Assembly: GCF_016741775.1 (NCBI RefSeq)
Contig: NZ_JAERRK010000003.1
Coordinates: 496,001 to 560,000 of the forward strand
Length of the DNA: 64,000 nt
Reading direction: 5' to 3'
Source: Streptomyces actinomycinicus
Lineage (GTDB): Bacteria; Actinomycetota; Actinomycetes; Streptomycetales; Streptomycetaceae
The notes under the pieces are model-generated. The model was not told the DNA's origin, made no database searches, and saw only the letters and a list, made by a program, of their open reading frames with translations. Of this stretch, positions 21,255 through 31,931 are shown one piece after another. A program made the translations under genes and the position numbers. Each line of letters begins with the position of its first letter. Position 1 is the stretch's first letter.

Positions 21255-21758
21255 TCAGCTGTCGGTTACGGTGCGCGCTTCGGCACTCGTCGTGCGGGGC
21301 GTGCGGGGTCGGACGGGGGGCGCCGTACTGACGGAGCCCAGGGGGCGTGGGGCGGGCCGGACGGCCCGGGCGGCGGCCTCGGCGGCGTCCAGCAGCTCCC
21401 CGATGCGGGCGCCGGCCCGGCGGCCCTCCAGGTGCAGCCGGCCGACGTTGACCCGGTCCTGCGCGAGCAGGGTCAGCACGGCGGTGCGGCCTGCCGCGTA
21501 GGTGGCGATGTAGCCGCGCTCGCCGCGCACCAGCAGCTCCCGGAAGCCACCGTGCCCGGTGGCGTCCGTGACCCGCACGGCCACGCCGAGTTCGGCGGCG
21601 GTGAGGGCGGCGAGGCCCTCCGGATCGACACCGGGGGTGTCGTGGGCGACGACGAGACCGTCGACGCCGGCCGCGAGGGCGCCGGTGAGCTGTGGCACGC
21701 GGGTGCGCAGCCGGCGCAGCTCGTCCAGGACGGCCTCCAGGTCCTGTTCGGGCACCAT
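21255..21758 (-). CDS. Roadblock/LC7-like protein with Pro/Arg-rich tail
   Basis: 167 residues. The first 125 resemble a roadblock fold (LTGALAAGVDGLVVAHDTPGVDPEG, a helix, then LLVRGERGYIATYAAGRTAVLTLL). The last 40 are Pro/Arg/Thr-rich and probably disordered. The start chosen is the ATG with GAGAGGAGAG upstream; the frame is open for 17 more codons but lacks a better site. It sits 10 bases before the next roadblock gene of the operon. A regulatory partner role is inferred from family and context only. Confidence 0.75.
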   Translation of the reverse strand: MVPEQDLEAVLDELRRLRTRVPQLTGALAAGVDGLVVAHDTPGVDPEGLAALTAAELGVAVRVTDATGHGGFRELLVRGERGYIATYAAGRTAVLTLLAQDRVNVGRLHLEGRRAGARIGELLDAAEAAARAVRPAPRPLGSVSTAPPVRPRTPRTTSAEARTVTDS

Positions 21759-21789
21759 CAGTTCTCTCCTCTCGGCGGGGCGGTGCCGT

Positions 21790-22596
21790 TCAAAGCGCCT
21801 CCAGCGCATCCCTGAGCCTCTTCAGCAGCGCGATGTCGGGGTCGGTGGTGACCTGGTGGGCCGGGGGTGGCGGGGCCGGGGCCGGGGGCACCGGCATGAC
21901 GTGCCCGGCCGCGGCGAGCCGGCGGATGTCGACCAGCGTGTGGAACGCCTGCCGGCCCAGGTCCCGGGCGATGTCGGTGGCCGTGCGGACGCCGTCCACG
22001 CGGTCCAGGACGGCCCGCTGCCGGGGCGTGACCGGCGCCGCGCCGGCCGGTCCGGCGGGGTCCGCACGGATCAGCGGGGTGCTGTCGGCGGCCGGGTCGG
22101 ACCAGAGCCGGTGCAGCAGGAGTCTGCGGCGCAGCGTCTCGCGTTCCAGTGCGACCACCGGGACGGAGGGGAGCGGACCGAGCCGGGGCGTGTTGTCGTA
22201 CCGGAACCGGCCCGGGGTGCTGCTCGGCGCCAGCGCGAAGTACCCGGCGTCGTACAGCGCGTCCAGGTGGCACAGTTCCAGCGCTCCGGTGGGCAGCACC
22301 CCGGAGTGCAGCAGGAGTTCGGCGGCGTGCAGCGGGCCCGGGGTCCGGACCGCGGCCCGCCGCCAGGCGGCGCCCGCGAGCGTGCCGTGGGCCGTGAGGA
22401 GCACGTCGAGGCCGGGGGCGAGGGGGCTCTCGGCGTGCACCACCCGGCCCTCGGCGAGGTGCAGGGTGCCGTGCTCGCGTATCAGGACCCCGGTGGCCCG
22501 CTCCTCGGCGAGGCGGGTCAGCATCGGGGACAGGGCGCGGGTGGCCCGCTTGTCCCGCACGGGCAGGGCCGGCGGAGGCGTGTCGACCACGGTCAT
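21790..22596 (-). CDS. DUF4388-like protein with C-terminal winged-helix-like part
   Basis: 268 residues. The N-terminal half contains ERATGVLIREHGTLHLAEGRVVHAESP, which resembles the DUF4388/PATAN pattern of gliding and signalling proteins. The later part (VTPRQRAVLDRVDGVRTATDIARDLG, then FHTLVDIRRLAAAGHV) reads like a winged-helix module. A short Pro-rich stretch precedes the last helix. The ATG overlaps the stop of the upstream roadblock gene by four bases, so translation is coupled. A signalling or regulatory role with the roadblock proteins is likely; the ligand is unknown. Confidence 0.65.
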   Translation of the reverse strand: MTVVDTPPPALPVRDKRATRALSPMLTRLAEERATGVLIREHGTLHLAEGRVVHAESPLAPGLDVLLTAHGTLAGAAWRRAAVRTPGPLHAAELLLHSGVLPTGALELCHLDALYDAGYFALAPSSTPGRFRYDNTPRLGPLPSVPVVALERETLRRRLLLHRLWSDPAADSTPLIRADPAGPAGAAPVTPRQRAVLDRVDGVRTATDIARDLGRQAFHTLVDIRRLAAAGHVMPVPPAPAPPPPAHQVTTDPDIALLKRLRDALEAL

Positions 22597-22976
22597 CCCA
22601 GCACCAGCCTGGCGGCCATCTCACCGAGCCGGATCCGGGCGAGCGCGAGGTTGCCCTCCTCGCGGCCGAGCCACAGGTGCAGGAACACGCTGCTGTCGAA
22701 GGACGTGTCCACGAAGCGCAGCAGGTGGTAGCTGTCGCCGTTGCTGACGATCAGATCCTCCACCGGCGGCAGTTCGTCCCCGCGGGCCGCGAAGGTGCCG
22801 TGCTCGGCGGCCATCCGGGCCAGTTCGGCGGCCTCGGCGGCGGTCGTCTCGTGGTCGCCGCCCGGCGCATCGCCGACCGTGCCGAGGGCCAGTCCGCTCG
22901 TCCAGTCCACCAGCGCGGCTCCCCGGGCACCGGGCAGCCGCATCGCTTCGAGTAGGCACTCGTCTATTCCGGGCAC
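22593..22976 (-). CDS. Roadblock/LC7-domain protein, first gene of the operon
   Basis: 127 residues with a full roadblock pattern: RGAALVDWTSGLALGTVG, a central Ala-rich helix, DLIVSNGDSYHLLRFVDTSFDSSVFLHLWL and a final helix NLALARIRLGEM. The start is a GTG with GGGAGGGGAG just upstream; the open frame extends further but only through low-quality sequence. It heads the leftward operon that includes a DUF4388-like protein and two further roadblock proteins. Confidence 0.82.
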   Translation of the reverse strand: MPGIDECLLEAMRLPGARGAALVDWTSGLALGTVGDAPGGDHETTAAEAAELARMAAEHGTFAARGDELPPVEDLIVSNGDSYHLLRFVDTSFDSSVFLHLWLGREEGNLALARIRLGEMAARLVLG

Positions 22977-23157
22977 CGTGGCTCCCCTCCCGCGCCTGGG
23001 ACTCCGGTTGAGTGACGCCGACACTACGCATCGTGTGCGCGGGAGGTGAGGCCTTTGGCATTTTCCGGTGGAACGTGCGTCCGGCGTACTAGTGTGGGTC
23101 AACTGACGTGTCCCGCACGCCCGTTGATCCATTTGTTCGAGAGTCTGCGGGGGTGTG

Positions 23158-24531
23158 TCAACGGCTCCCGGGTGCGCGCAGGGTGGTGAGCGCCGAGGCC
23201 TGCGCCCCTCCGGATTCCGCCACGACCTCGGCGACCGTCTGCGGCCGGCGCACGGTCGCGAAGGCCGTGCCGCCGCCGGCGTCCGGCGCGAAGCCGTAGA
23301 TGCCGGGCCGGACCAGGGAGTTGTAGGCGTAGTGGTGGGCGAAGTAGTACGCGCCCGTGTCCAGCGCCGCCGCGTAGTCGCCCTGCTCCAGCAGCGGCAG
23401 CGCACGGCCCTCGGCCAGCAGGTCGCCCGAGAAACAGGCCGGGCCGGCCACGTCCTGCACCACGTCCGGCCCCGGCTTGGGCCGCCCCTCGGCGTCGTAC
23501 GCCGCGATCCGCAGCGGCCACGCCCCCGGCGCGTACACCGTCCGGGTCGCCACCTGCACGCCCGCGTGCGTCACCGCGATCCGCCGCCCGCCCGCGCTCT
23601 TGGCGTACTCCACCCGGGCCACCACCGTCCCGTGCTTGGCCAGCAGCGACCGCCCGAACTCGGTCACCAGCCCGTACCGCCCGTCGAACAGCCCCGGTAC
23701 CTCGGCCGCCAGTAGCCGCGCGTACTGCGCGTACGACGGTGTCGTCTCCTCGGACGCGAAGTTCACCGGCAGCCCCCCGCCGATGTCCACGGTGTCGACC
23801 TGGCGCCGCCCGGCCCGTTCGTTGATCTCCTCCGCCAGTCCGTACGCCTCCGCCACGCCCTGGACCAGCAGGGACAGCGGGATGCCCTGCGAACCGGTGT
23901 GGGCGTGCAGCCGGGTCAGCCACGGCCGCTCCGCGTACGCCCGTACCACCCAGGCGCGCGCCCCCTCGTCCCGCAGCGCCACCCCGAACTTCGAGGTCGC
24001 CGTGGCCGTCGAGGTCGCCCCGATGGTGCCGCCGCCGATCTGCGGGTTCACCCGGAGGCCCAGCGGGGACCGGGGGGCCGTGGAGCCGACCAGGGCGTCC
24101 AGGCGCTCCAGCTCCTGCGGGTTGTCGGCGTTCAGGGCGATGCCCAGGTCCAGCGCCTCGCGCAGCTCGGCCGGGGTCTTCGCCGGGGCGTCCAGCACCG
24201 TCCGGCCGGCCGGCACACCCGCCGCCCGGGCCAGTGCCAGCTCCCCGGGGCTGGCCACCTCCGCGCCGATGCCCGCCTCGTGCAGCAGCCGCAGCACCGG
24301 CACCAGTGGGGTCGCCTTCACGGCGAAGGCGTGCAGCACCGGTGTGCCGGCGGGCAGCACCGCCTCGAACGCCGCCCGGAGGGCCGCGGCCGACTCCCGG
24401 ATGCCGGTGACGTCCAGCAGGCCCAGCACGGCCGCGTCCGGCCCCAGCAGGCCCTGCTCGACCGCTGCCCGCACCGCCAGGTCGCGCCGGGCGGCGCGGG
24501 CCTGTGCCCCGCTGTCGATGTCGTGGTCCAC
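23158..24531 (-). CDS. PLP-dependent amino acid decarboxylase, diaminopimelate decarboxylase (LysA)-like
   Basis: About 457 residues in the fold III decarboxylase family. The PLP lysine is in FAVKATPL, the stacking His in LHAHTGSQG, the phosphate loop in GGGLPVNF, and the cross-subunit Cys in CFSGDLL, with DTGAYYF near the end. The GTG at 24531 has a better ribosome site than the alternative GTG at 24576. It lies divergent from hutU, so the two share one intergenic region. Whether it makes lysine or decarboxylates another D-centred amino acid cannot be told; the chromosome probably has a separate housekeeping lysA. Confidence 0.85.
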   Translation of the reverse strand: MDHDIDSGAQARAARRDLAVRAAVEQGLLGPDAAVLGLLDVTGIRESAAALRAAFEAVLPAGTPVLHAFAVKATPLVPVLRLLHEAGIGAEVASPGELALARAAGVPAGRTVLDAPAKTPAELREALDLGIALNADNPQELERLDALVGSTAPRSPLGLRVNPQIGGGTIGATSTATATSKFGVALRDEGARAWVVRAYAERPWLTRLHAHTGSQGIPLSLLVQGVAEAYGLAEEINERAGRRQVDTVDIGGGLPVNFASEETTPSYAQYARLLAAEVPGLFDGRYGLVTEFGRSLLAKHGTVVARVEYAKSAGGRRIAVTHAGVQVATRTVYAPGAWPLRIAAYDAEGRPKPGPDVVQDVAGPACFSGDLLAEGRALPLLEQGDYAAALDTGAYYFAHHYAYNSLVRPGIYGFAPDAGGGTAFATVRRPQTVAEVVAESGGAQASALTTLRAPGSR

Positions 24532-24608
24532 GGCGTCCCCGTCCTGTCTCGGCTCCCGGTCCTTCCAGCCAAACACCCGTCGCGCGCCGACGTGGGTCTC
24601 CCGATGTA

Positions 24609-24645
24609 TTGACTAGTTCTATTCAGGAAGACAGGATGTGAATAG
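24609..24645 (+). promoter_or_regulatory. hutU promoter with overlapping inverted repeat
   Basis: A -35 TTGACT (24609-24614), a 17-base spacer and a -10 CAGGAT (24632-24637) fit a housekeeping-type promoter. The inverted repeat CTATTCA-N13-TGAATAG (24619-24645) covers the spacer and the -10, a position suited to a repressor. A related site lies before the RpiR gene at 19909. Confidence 0.65.
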
Positions 24646-24670
24646 ACGTAGGCACAGGAGGAGGCAGACG

Positions 24671-26331
<1,661 letters not shown>

Positions 26332-26335
<4 letters not shown>

Positions 26336-27549
26336 CCTTCCACAGCATGTGGGCGGAGCTGCTGCCGATCGGCCGCAGCTCCGCCTCCGGCGGCTACCGC
26401 CGTTACGCCTGGACCGGCGCCGACGCCGACTGCCGGGCCTGGTTCCGGGAGCAGGCCGAGGCGCGCGGGCTCGCCCACGAGGTCGACCGCAACGGCAACC
26501 AGTGGGCCTGGCTCGGCGACCCGGCCGCCGGCGACGCCGTCGTCACCGGCTCGCACCTGGACTCCGTGCCGGACGGCGGCGCCTTCGACGGCCCCCTCGG
26601 CGTCGTGTCGTCCTTCGCCGCGCTGGACGAACTGCGCAGCAGGGGCGTACAGCCGGACAAGCCCCTCGCCATCGTCAACTTCGGCGACGAGGAGGGCGCC
26701 CGCTTCGGGCTCGCCTGCGTCGGCTCCCGGCTCACCGCGGGGCAGCTGACCGTCGAGCAGGCCCACCGGCTCACCGACGGCGACGGGATCAGCCTGCCCC
26801 GGGCCATGGAGGCCGCCGGGTACGACCCCGACGCCATCGGCCCCGACCCCGAGCGGCTGGCCCGCATCGGAGCCTTCGTGGAGCTGCACGTCGAACAGGG
26901 CCGCGCGCTGGACCTGTCCGGCGACCGGGTCGGCATCGCCAGCGCCATCTGGCCGCACGGGCGGTGGCGGTTCGACTTCCGGGGCGAGGCCAACCACGCC
27001 GGCACCACCCGGCTGGTGGACCGGCGCGACCCGATGCTGTCGTACGCCGAGACCGTACTCGCCGCCCGCCGCGAGGCCGAACTCGCCGGTGCGGTCGCCA
27101 CCTTCGGCAAGATCTCCGTCGAGCCGAACGGCGTCAACGCGATCCCCTCGCTGGTGCGCGGCTGGCTCGACTCCCGCGCGGCCGACCAGGACACCCTGGA
27201 CACGGTCGTCGGCGGCATCGAGAAGGCGGCACGGGAGTACGCGGACGCCCACGGCGTCGACCTCGACGTCGTCCGGGAGTCCTTCACCCCGGTCGTCGAG
27301 TTCGACCACGCGCTGCGCGACGAACTCGGCCGCATCCTGGGCCGGGACACCGGCCTGACGGTGCCCGTCCTCGGCACCGGTGCCGGACACGACGCCGGGA
27401 TCCTGTCCGGGAGCATCCCGACCGCCATGCTGTTCGTACGCAACCCCACCGGTGTCTCGCACTCCCCGGCCGAGTTCGCGGCCGAGGACGACTGCGTGGC
27501 CGGTGTGCACGCACTCGCCGACGTACTGGAAGGGCTGGCCTGCAGGTGA
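26332..27549 (+). CDS. M20-family amidohydrolase (allantoate amidohydrolase / N-carbamoyl amino acid hydrolase type)
   Basis: 405 residues. Metal ligands are visible in the order [18 protein letters not shown] (His and bridging Asp), [10 protein letters not shown] (Glu pair), ELHVEQG (His) and a C-terminal SHSPAEF (His), as in dinuclear AllC-type enzymes. The dimerisation insert lies between about 210 and 320. Its GTG start overlaps the hutU stop and its own stop overlaps the hutF start, so it is embedded in the hut operon. HutF produces N-formylglutamate; this enzyme is therefore the best local candidate for hydrolysing it, in place of a classical HutG. That assignment is inference. Confidence 0.9.
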
Positions 27550-28883
27550 CCACACGGACCTACTGGCTGGAGTACGCCTGGCTCGACCCGACCGTCGAGC
27601 CGGGCGTGGCCGTCACCACGGAGGACGGCCGGATCACCGCCGTCCGCACCGACGTACCCACTCCGCCGCCCGGTGCCGAGGTGCTGCGCGGCCTCACCCT
27701 GCCGGGCCTGGCCAACGCCCACTCCCACGCCTTCCACCGCGCACTGCGCGGCACCGTCCAGGTCGGCAGCGGCACCTTCTGGACCTGGCGCGAGGTGATG
27801 TACTCCGTCGCCGACCACCTGACCCCGGAGACCTACCACGCCCTGGCCCGCGCGGTGTACGCCGAGATGGCGCTCGCCGGCGTCACCTGCGTCGGCGAGT
27901 TCCACTACGTGCACCACGCCCCCGGCGGCACCCGCTACGCCGACCCCAACGCCATGGGCGAGGCGCTGATCGCCGCCGCGGCCGAGGCCGGCATCCGGAT
28001 CACCCTCCTCGACACCTGCTACCTCTCCTCCGGCTTCGGCGAGCCGCCCAACGCCCACCAGCTTCGGTTCTCCGACGGCAGCGCGGAGGCCTGGGCCGAA
28101 CGCTGTGCAGTTCTCAAGGAACGGGATCACGCACGGATCGGGGCGGCCATCCACTCCGTACGGGCCGTGCCTGCCGGGCAACTGGCCACCGTGGCGGGGT
28201 GGGCCGAGGAACGCCGGGCCCCCCTTCACGTGCACCTGTCCGAGCAGACCGCCGAGAACGAGGCCTGCCTCGCCGCGCACGGCTGCACGCCCACCCGGCT
28301 GCTCGCCGACCACGGTGTCCTCGGACCGCGCAGCACCGGCGTGCACAGCACCCACCTCACCGACGAGGACATCGCCCTGCTCGGCGACTCGGGCACCGGC
28401 ACCTGCATGTGCCCCACCACCGAACGCGACCTGGCCGACGGCATCGGCCCGGCCGTCGCCCTGCAGCGGGCGGGCTCCCCGCTGTCCCTCGGCTCCGACA
28501 GCCACGCCGTCATCGACCTGCTCGAAGAGGCCCGCGCCATGGAGCTGAACGAACGGCTGCGCACCCGCACCCGCGGTCACTGGACGGCCGCCGCACTGCT
28601 GCGGGCCGCCGGCGCCGACGGCCACGCCGCCCTCGGCTGGGACGAGGCCGGAACCATCGAGTCCGGTGCGCTCGCCGATCTGACCACCGTCGCCCTGGAC
28701 TCGGTCAGGACGGCAGGGACACTGCCCAGGCTGGGCGCCGAGACAGCCGTATTCGCGGCGAGCGCGGCGGACGTACGGCACACGGTCGTGGGCGGCCGGC
28801 ACGTCGTACGCGACGGCGTGCACACGCTCGTACCCGATGTGCCGCAGGCGCTGGCCGCCGCAGTAGAAGCCCTGCGCGGCTGA
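27546..28883 (+). CDS. hutF: Formimidoylglutamate deiminase
   Basis: 445 residues of the metal-dependent amidohydrolase superfamily. The first metal pair is in [12 protein letters not shown], the next His in LHVHLSEQ, a further His in VHSTHL and the Asp in SLGSDSHAV. The order and phrases match HutF, which converts N-formimidoyl-glutamate to N-formylglutamate and ammonia. The GTG start overlaps the upstream stop (GTGA). Its presence means that histidine breakdown here uses the two-step deiminase route rather than a one-step formimidoylglutamase. Confidence 0.93.
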   Translation: MTTRTYWLEYAWLDPTVEPGVAVTTEDGRITAVRTDVPTPPPGAEVLRGLTLPGLANAHSHAFHRALRGTVQVGSGTFWTWREVMYSVADHLTPETYHALARAVYAEMALAGVTCVGEFHYVHHAPGGTRYADPNAMGEALIAAAAEAGIRITLLDTCYLSSGFGEPPNAHQLRFSDGSAEAWAERCAVLKERDHARIGAAIHSVRAVPAGQLATVAGWAEERRAPLHVHLSEQTAENEACLAAHGCTPTRLLADHGVLGPRSTGVHSTHLTDEDIALLGDSGTGTCMCPTTERDLADGIGPAVALQRAGSPLSLGSDSHAVIDLLEEARAMELNERLRTRTRGHWTAAALLRAAGADGHAALGWDEAGTIESGALADLTTVALDSVRTAGTLPRLGAETAVFAASAADVRHTVVGGRHVVRDGVHTLVPDVPQALAAAVEALRG

Positions 28884-28912
28884 CGAACGCCGACCCCCAC
28901 GAGGACGACACC

Positions 28913-30088
28913 ATGAGCAGCAGCACACTCATCACCAACATCGCCGCACTGGTCACCAACGACCCCTCCCTGGGTGACGGCTCCCCCCTCGGTCTGATCC
29001 AGGACGCGGCCGTCGTCGTCGACGGCGACCGCATCGCGTGGACCGGTGAATCCAGCAAAGCACCCGCCACTGACAACCGGGTCGACGCGGGCGGCCGGGC
29101 GGTGCTGCCGGGCTTCGTGGACTCCCACTCCCACCTGGTGTTCGCGGGCGACCGGACGCAGGAGTTCAACGCCCGCATGTCCGGCCGCTCCTACACCGCC
29201 GGCGGCATCCGCACCACGGTCGCGGCGACCCGGGCCGCGAGCGACGCGGAACTGGAGGCGAACCTCACCCGTTACCTCGCCGAGGCGCTCCGCCAGGGCA
29301 CGACCACCTTCGAGACCAAGTCGGGCTACGGCCTCACCGTCGGGGACGAGTCCCGCGCCCTGCGCATCGCGGCACAGCACACCGACGAGGTGACCTACCT
29401 CGGTGCGCACATCGTCCCGCCGGACCACGCCGACGACCCGGCGGCCTATGTCGCCCTGGTCACCGGCGAGATGCTGGACGCCTGTGCGCCGCACGCCCGC
29501 TGGATCGACGTCTTCTGCGAGAAGGGCGCCTTCGACGGCGACCAGGCCCGCGCGATCCTCACGGCGGGCAAGGCGAAGGGCCTGCACCCGCGCGTCCACG
29601 CCAACCAGCTCTCCTACGGCCCCGGCGTCCAGCTGGCCGTCGAGCTGGACGCGGCCAGCGCCGACCACTGCACCCACCTCACGGACGCGGACGTGGACGC
29701 CCTGGCCGGCGGCAACACGGTCGCCACCCTGCTCCCCGGTGCCGAGTTCTCCACCCGGGCGGAGTGGCCGGACGCCCGCCGGCTGCTGGACGCGGGCGTC
29801 ACGGTCGCCCTCTCCACGGACTGCAACCCGGGCTCGTCGTTCACCTCGTCCGTGCCGTTCTGCATCGCGCTCGCCGTCCGGGACATGCGGATGACCCCCG
29901 ACGAGGCGGTCTGGTCGGCCACGGCCGGCGGCGCCGCCGCCCTGCGCCGCACCGACATCGGCCGTCTCACCCCGGGCAGCTACGCGGACCTGACGCTCCT
30001 GGACGCCCCGAGCCACGTCCACCTGGCCTACCGGCCCGGCGTGCCGCTGGTCAGCGGAGTGTGGCGCAGGGGCGTACGGGTCGTCTGA
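28913..30088 (+). CDS. hutI: Imidazolonepropionase
   Basis: 391 residues. It opens the imidazolone ring to give N-formimidoyl-glutamate. Motifs: [12 protein letters not shown] (metal His pair and substrate Arg region), [23 protein letters not shown] (His), DHCTHL and STDCNPGSS (Asp ligand). The ATG follows a GAGG site 29 bases after hutF, so it is probably the last gene of the operon. The following gap is filled by tandem repeats with no obvious terminator hairpin. Confidence 0.96.
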   Translation: MSSSTLITNIAALVTNDPSLGDGSPLGLIQDAAVVVDGDRIAWTGESSKAPATDNRVDAGGRAVLPGFVDSHSHLVFAGDRTQEFNARMSGRSYTAGGIRTTVAATRAASDAELEANLTRYLAEALRQGTTTFETKSGYGLTVGDESRALRIAAQHTDEVTYLGAHIVPPDHADDPAAYVALVTGEMLDACAPHARWIDVFCEKGAFDGDQARAILTAGKAKGLHPRVHANQLSYGPGVQLAVELDAASADHCTHLTDADVDALAGGNTVATLLPGAEFSTRAEWPDARRLLDAGVTVALSTDCNPGSSFTSSVPFCIALAVRDMRMTPDEAVWSATAGGAAALRRTDIGRLTPGSYADLTLLDAPSHVHLAYRPGVPLVSGVWRRGVRVV

Positions 30089-30112
30089 GGTCACGCACGG
30101 GCCGTCCGAAGC

Positions 30113-30355
30113 CTCGTCAGAAGGCGTGGGCGGGCGCGCTGTCCGGCCTCGTCAGGGGGCGTGGTCAGGCGTGCAGTCCGGTCTCGTCAGGGGGCGTGGT
30201 CGGGCGCCTGTCCGGTCTCGTCAGAGGGCGTGGGCGGGGCGCGCTGTCAGGCCTCGTCAGGGGGCGTGGTCAGGCGTGCAGTCCGGTCTCGTCAGACGGC
30301 TTGGGCGGGCGCCTGTCCGGTCTCGTCAGAGGGCGTGGGCGGGCGCGCTGTCCGG
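30113..30355. repeat. 35-bp tandem repeat array with a 105-bp higher-order period
   Basis: The core CTCGTCAG recurs at 30113, 30148, 30183, 30217, 30253, 30288 and 30322. Units alternate in an A-B-C-A-B-C-A order, so sequence identity is highest at a distance of about 105 bases. The array fills the gap between hutI and the convergent gene and runs into the latter's last codons. Adjacent units touch, with no spacers. Confidence 0.9.
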
Positions 30356-31342
30356 CGTGTCCTCCCGGGCCGCGGCCCGGACCGGGCACACCGCGTCCAG
30401 CCGGGACACCCGCCGTCCCTCGCCGAGCACCCCGCCGCCCCCGCCGAGCAGCAGCCCCGAGCGGGACGTGACGCGCGCGGCGAGCCGTGCGCCCCGCAAC
30501 GCGGGATCCTCGGCCAGGGCGGCGGTCAGCGAGGTCACGGCCGACCGGGTACGGCGGACCAGGCACAGCTCCGGATGGACGGCCCACACCGGCAGCCCCG
30601 CCGCCTCCGCCAGCGCGTCGAACGAGGGCAGTCCGCAGTCCGCCACGACCAGTACGGCCTGCCAGGAACCCGTGTCGGCGCCGCCCGCCCGGCCCAGGAC
30701 GCCCAGCAGCGCCGGCAGCCGGTGCTGCGGCGCGAGCAGGGCGAGCACACCGGGCCGTGCCGGCGACGGCACGGAGGGCCACCCGCCCGCACCCACCGCC
30801 CGCGTACACGCCGCCAGCCCCGCCGCCCGGGCCTCCTCCACGACCTCCCCGACCAGCCCAGCGGACCAGCCCCGCCCGGTCACTCCGGACCAGCCCCGCC
30901 CGGCCACTTCGGACCAGCCCCGCCCGGCCACTCCGGTGAGCCCGGCGGCACCGCCGTGGGCGTCGTCGTACACCACCGTCAGCGCGGCGGCGCCGAGCGC
31001 GAGCGCGCTCTCGGCCAGCGCACGGGCCAGGCCGGTGTCGTCGGGTGCCCAGCTCACGGCGGGCGGGCGGCCCGGCAGCAGTGGCAGCAGACAGGTGAGA
31101 CCGGCCTGCCGGTAGACCTCCAACGCCCCCTCGGTGACCACCGGGTCGGTATGCCCGACGACCGCAGCGAAGTCTCCGGCCACCACGGACCGCGCGACAC
31201 CGCGGGCCTCGTGGAAGACCTGCCAGTCGGCCGCCCACGGCGTACCGGTGCGGATCCGGTTCACCTCGGCGAGCAGGACCGTGCCCGCCGCCGTACCCGG
31301 TCCCGTGAGCGGGGCGACGACGGCGACGGCCGGTACCGGCAC
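30326..31342 (-). CDS. Periplasmic-binding-protein-like fold, substrate-binding/receptor family
   Basis: About 338 residues reading like a type 1 periplasmic-binding fold (VAVVAPLTGPGTAAGTVLLAEVN at the start; AADWQVFHEARG; VVGHTDPVVTEGALEVYRQAGL; ALGAAALTVVYDDAHGG), similar to branched-chain amino acid receptors. No signal peptide is present in this frame. The GTG start lies six bases after the stop of an upstream small gene, so translation is probably coupled. An 8-residue motif of the type VAGRGWSE is repeated three times (DNA about 30876-30947). Function unknown beyond fold similarity. Confidence 0.65.
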   Translation of the reverse strand: MPVPAVAVVAPLTGPGTAAGTVLLAEVNRIRTGTPWAADWQVFHEARGVARSVVAGDFAAVVGHTDPVVTEGALEVYRQAGLTCLLPLLPGRPPAVSWAPDDTGLARALAESALALGAAALTVVYDDAHGGAAGLTGVAGRGWSEVAGRGWSGVTGRGWSAGLVGEVVEEARAAGLAACTRAVGAGGWPSVPSPARPGVLALLAPQHRLPALLGVLGRAGGADTGSWQAVLVVADCGLPSFDALAEAAGLPVWAVHPELCLVRRTRSAVTSLTAALAEDPALRGARLAARVTSRSGLLLGGGGGVLGEGRRVSRLDAVCPVRAAAREDTPDSAPAHAL

Positions 31343-31347
31343 GGCGG

Positions 31348-31683
31348 TCAGCCCCAGATGAGGGAGTCGGAGCCGGCGGCCACGGCCGTGTCCCCGCCCG
31401 CCGGCGCGGCGGCGGCGACGGCCGGCACGGCCGCACCGGCCGCCAGCAGCGCGGTGAGCGCGACGGCGGACGCGAACCGCCGGGCCGGACGCCGCACGGG
31501 CCCGGCGGGCTCGGCGTGAGCGACCGAAGCACCGGCCGAGACGGACGCGACGGAGAAGGCGGACTCGGCGGAGAAGGCGCTGCCGGCCGGGAAGGCGGGC
31601 TCGGCGGAGAAGACGGCGGTGGCCGGGAAGGCGGGCTCGGGGGAGAAGGCGGGCCCGGTCGGGAAGGCGGGGTGGAGCGGCAT
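31348..31683 (-). CDS. Small membrane or exported protein with PAF-rich repeats
   Basis: 111 residues. The first 45 consist of imperfect repeats of the type PAFPAxxAFSAE. Residues about 65-95 form an Arg-preceded hydrophobic helix (RRFASAVALTALLAAG, ending VAAAAPA), followed by a short tail. This may be a single-pass membrane protein or an internal signal sequence. The ATG has a clear GGAGG site, and codon use is strongly GC-ending, supporting a real gene. It is immediately upstream of, and likely co-translated with, the binding-protein-like gene. Not a family I recognise. Confidence 0.6.
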   Translation of the reverse strand: MPLHPAFPTGPAFSPEPAFPATAVFSAEPAFPAGSAFSAESAFSVASVSAGASVAHAEPAGPVRRPARRFASAVALTALLAAGAAVPAVAAAAPAGGDTAVAAGSDSLIWG

Positions 31684-31847
31684 GGTGAACCTCCGGGAAA
31701 GGTGCGGAAGGGGTGCGTGGCAGGTCGTCAGCATGTGCCGGTGCGTTCACCCACGGCTACCGCTGCGGTGGTTCCGGGACCGGCCATGGCCAGGCCCGGA
31801 CGGCTCGCCACAGCACCCGCCGCGTCCGCATGCCGGACCTTGCCTGG

Positions 31848-31860
31848 CCAGCTGAGCTGG
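31848..31860. promoter_or_regulatory. Perfect 13-bp palindrome upstream of the LuxR-type gene
   Basis: CCAGCT-G-AGCTGG lies 72 bases before the start at 31932, in the region shared with the divergent small gene. It could be an operator for either gene. Confidence 0.4.
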
Positions 31861-31931
31861 GCGTTCCTAAGATCCGGACGGCGTCGGGTGCGACTGGCGG
31901 TCGCGCCGGGGGGACGACATGAGGAGGCCCG

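Noticed and set aside
30113..30355. Possible CRISPR array (35-bp repeats)
   Set aside because: Units are contiguous with no unique spacers, and no cas genes are present. The 27-bp array at 40645 was rejected for the same reason.
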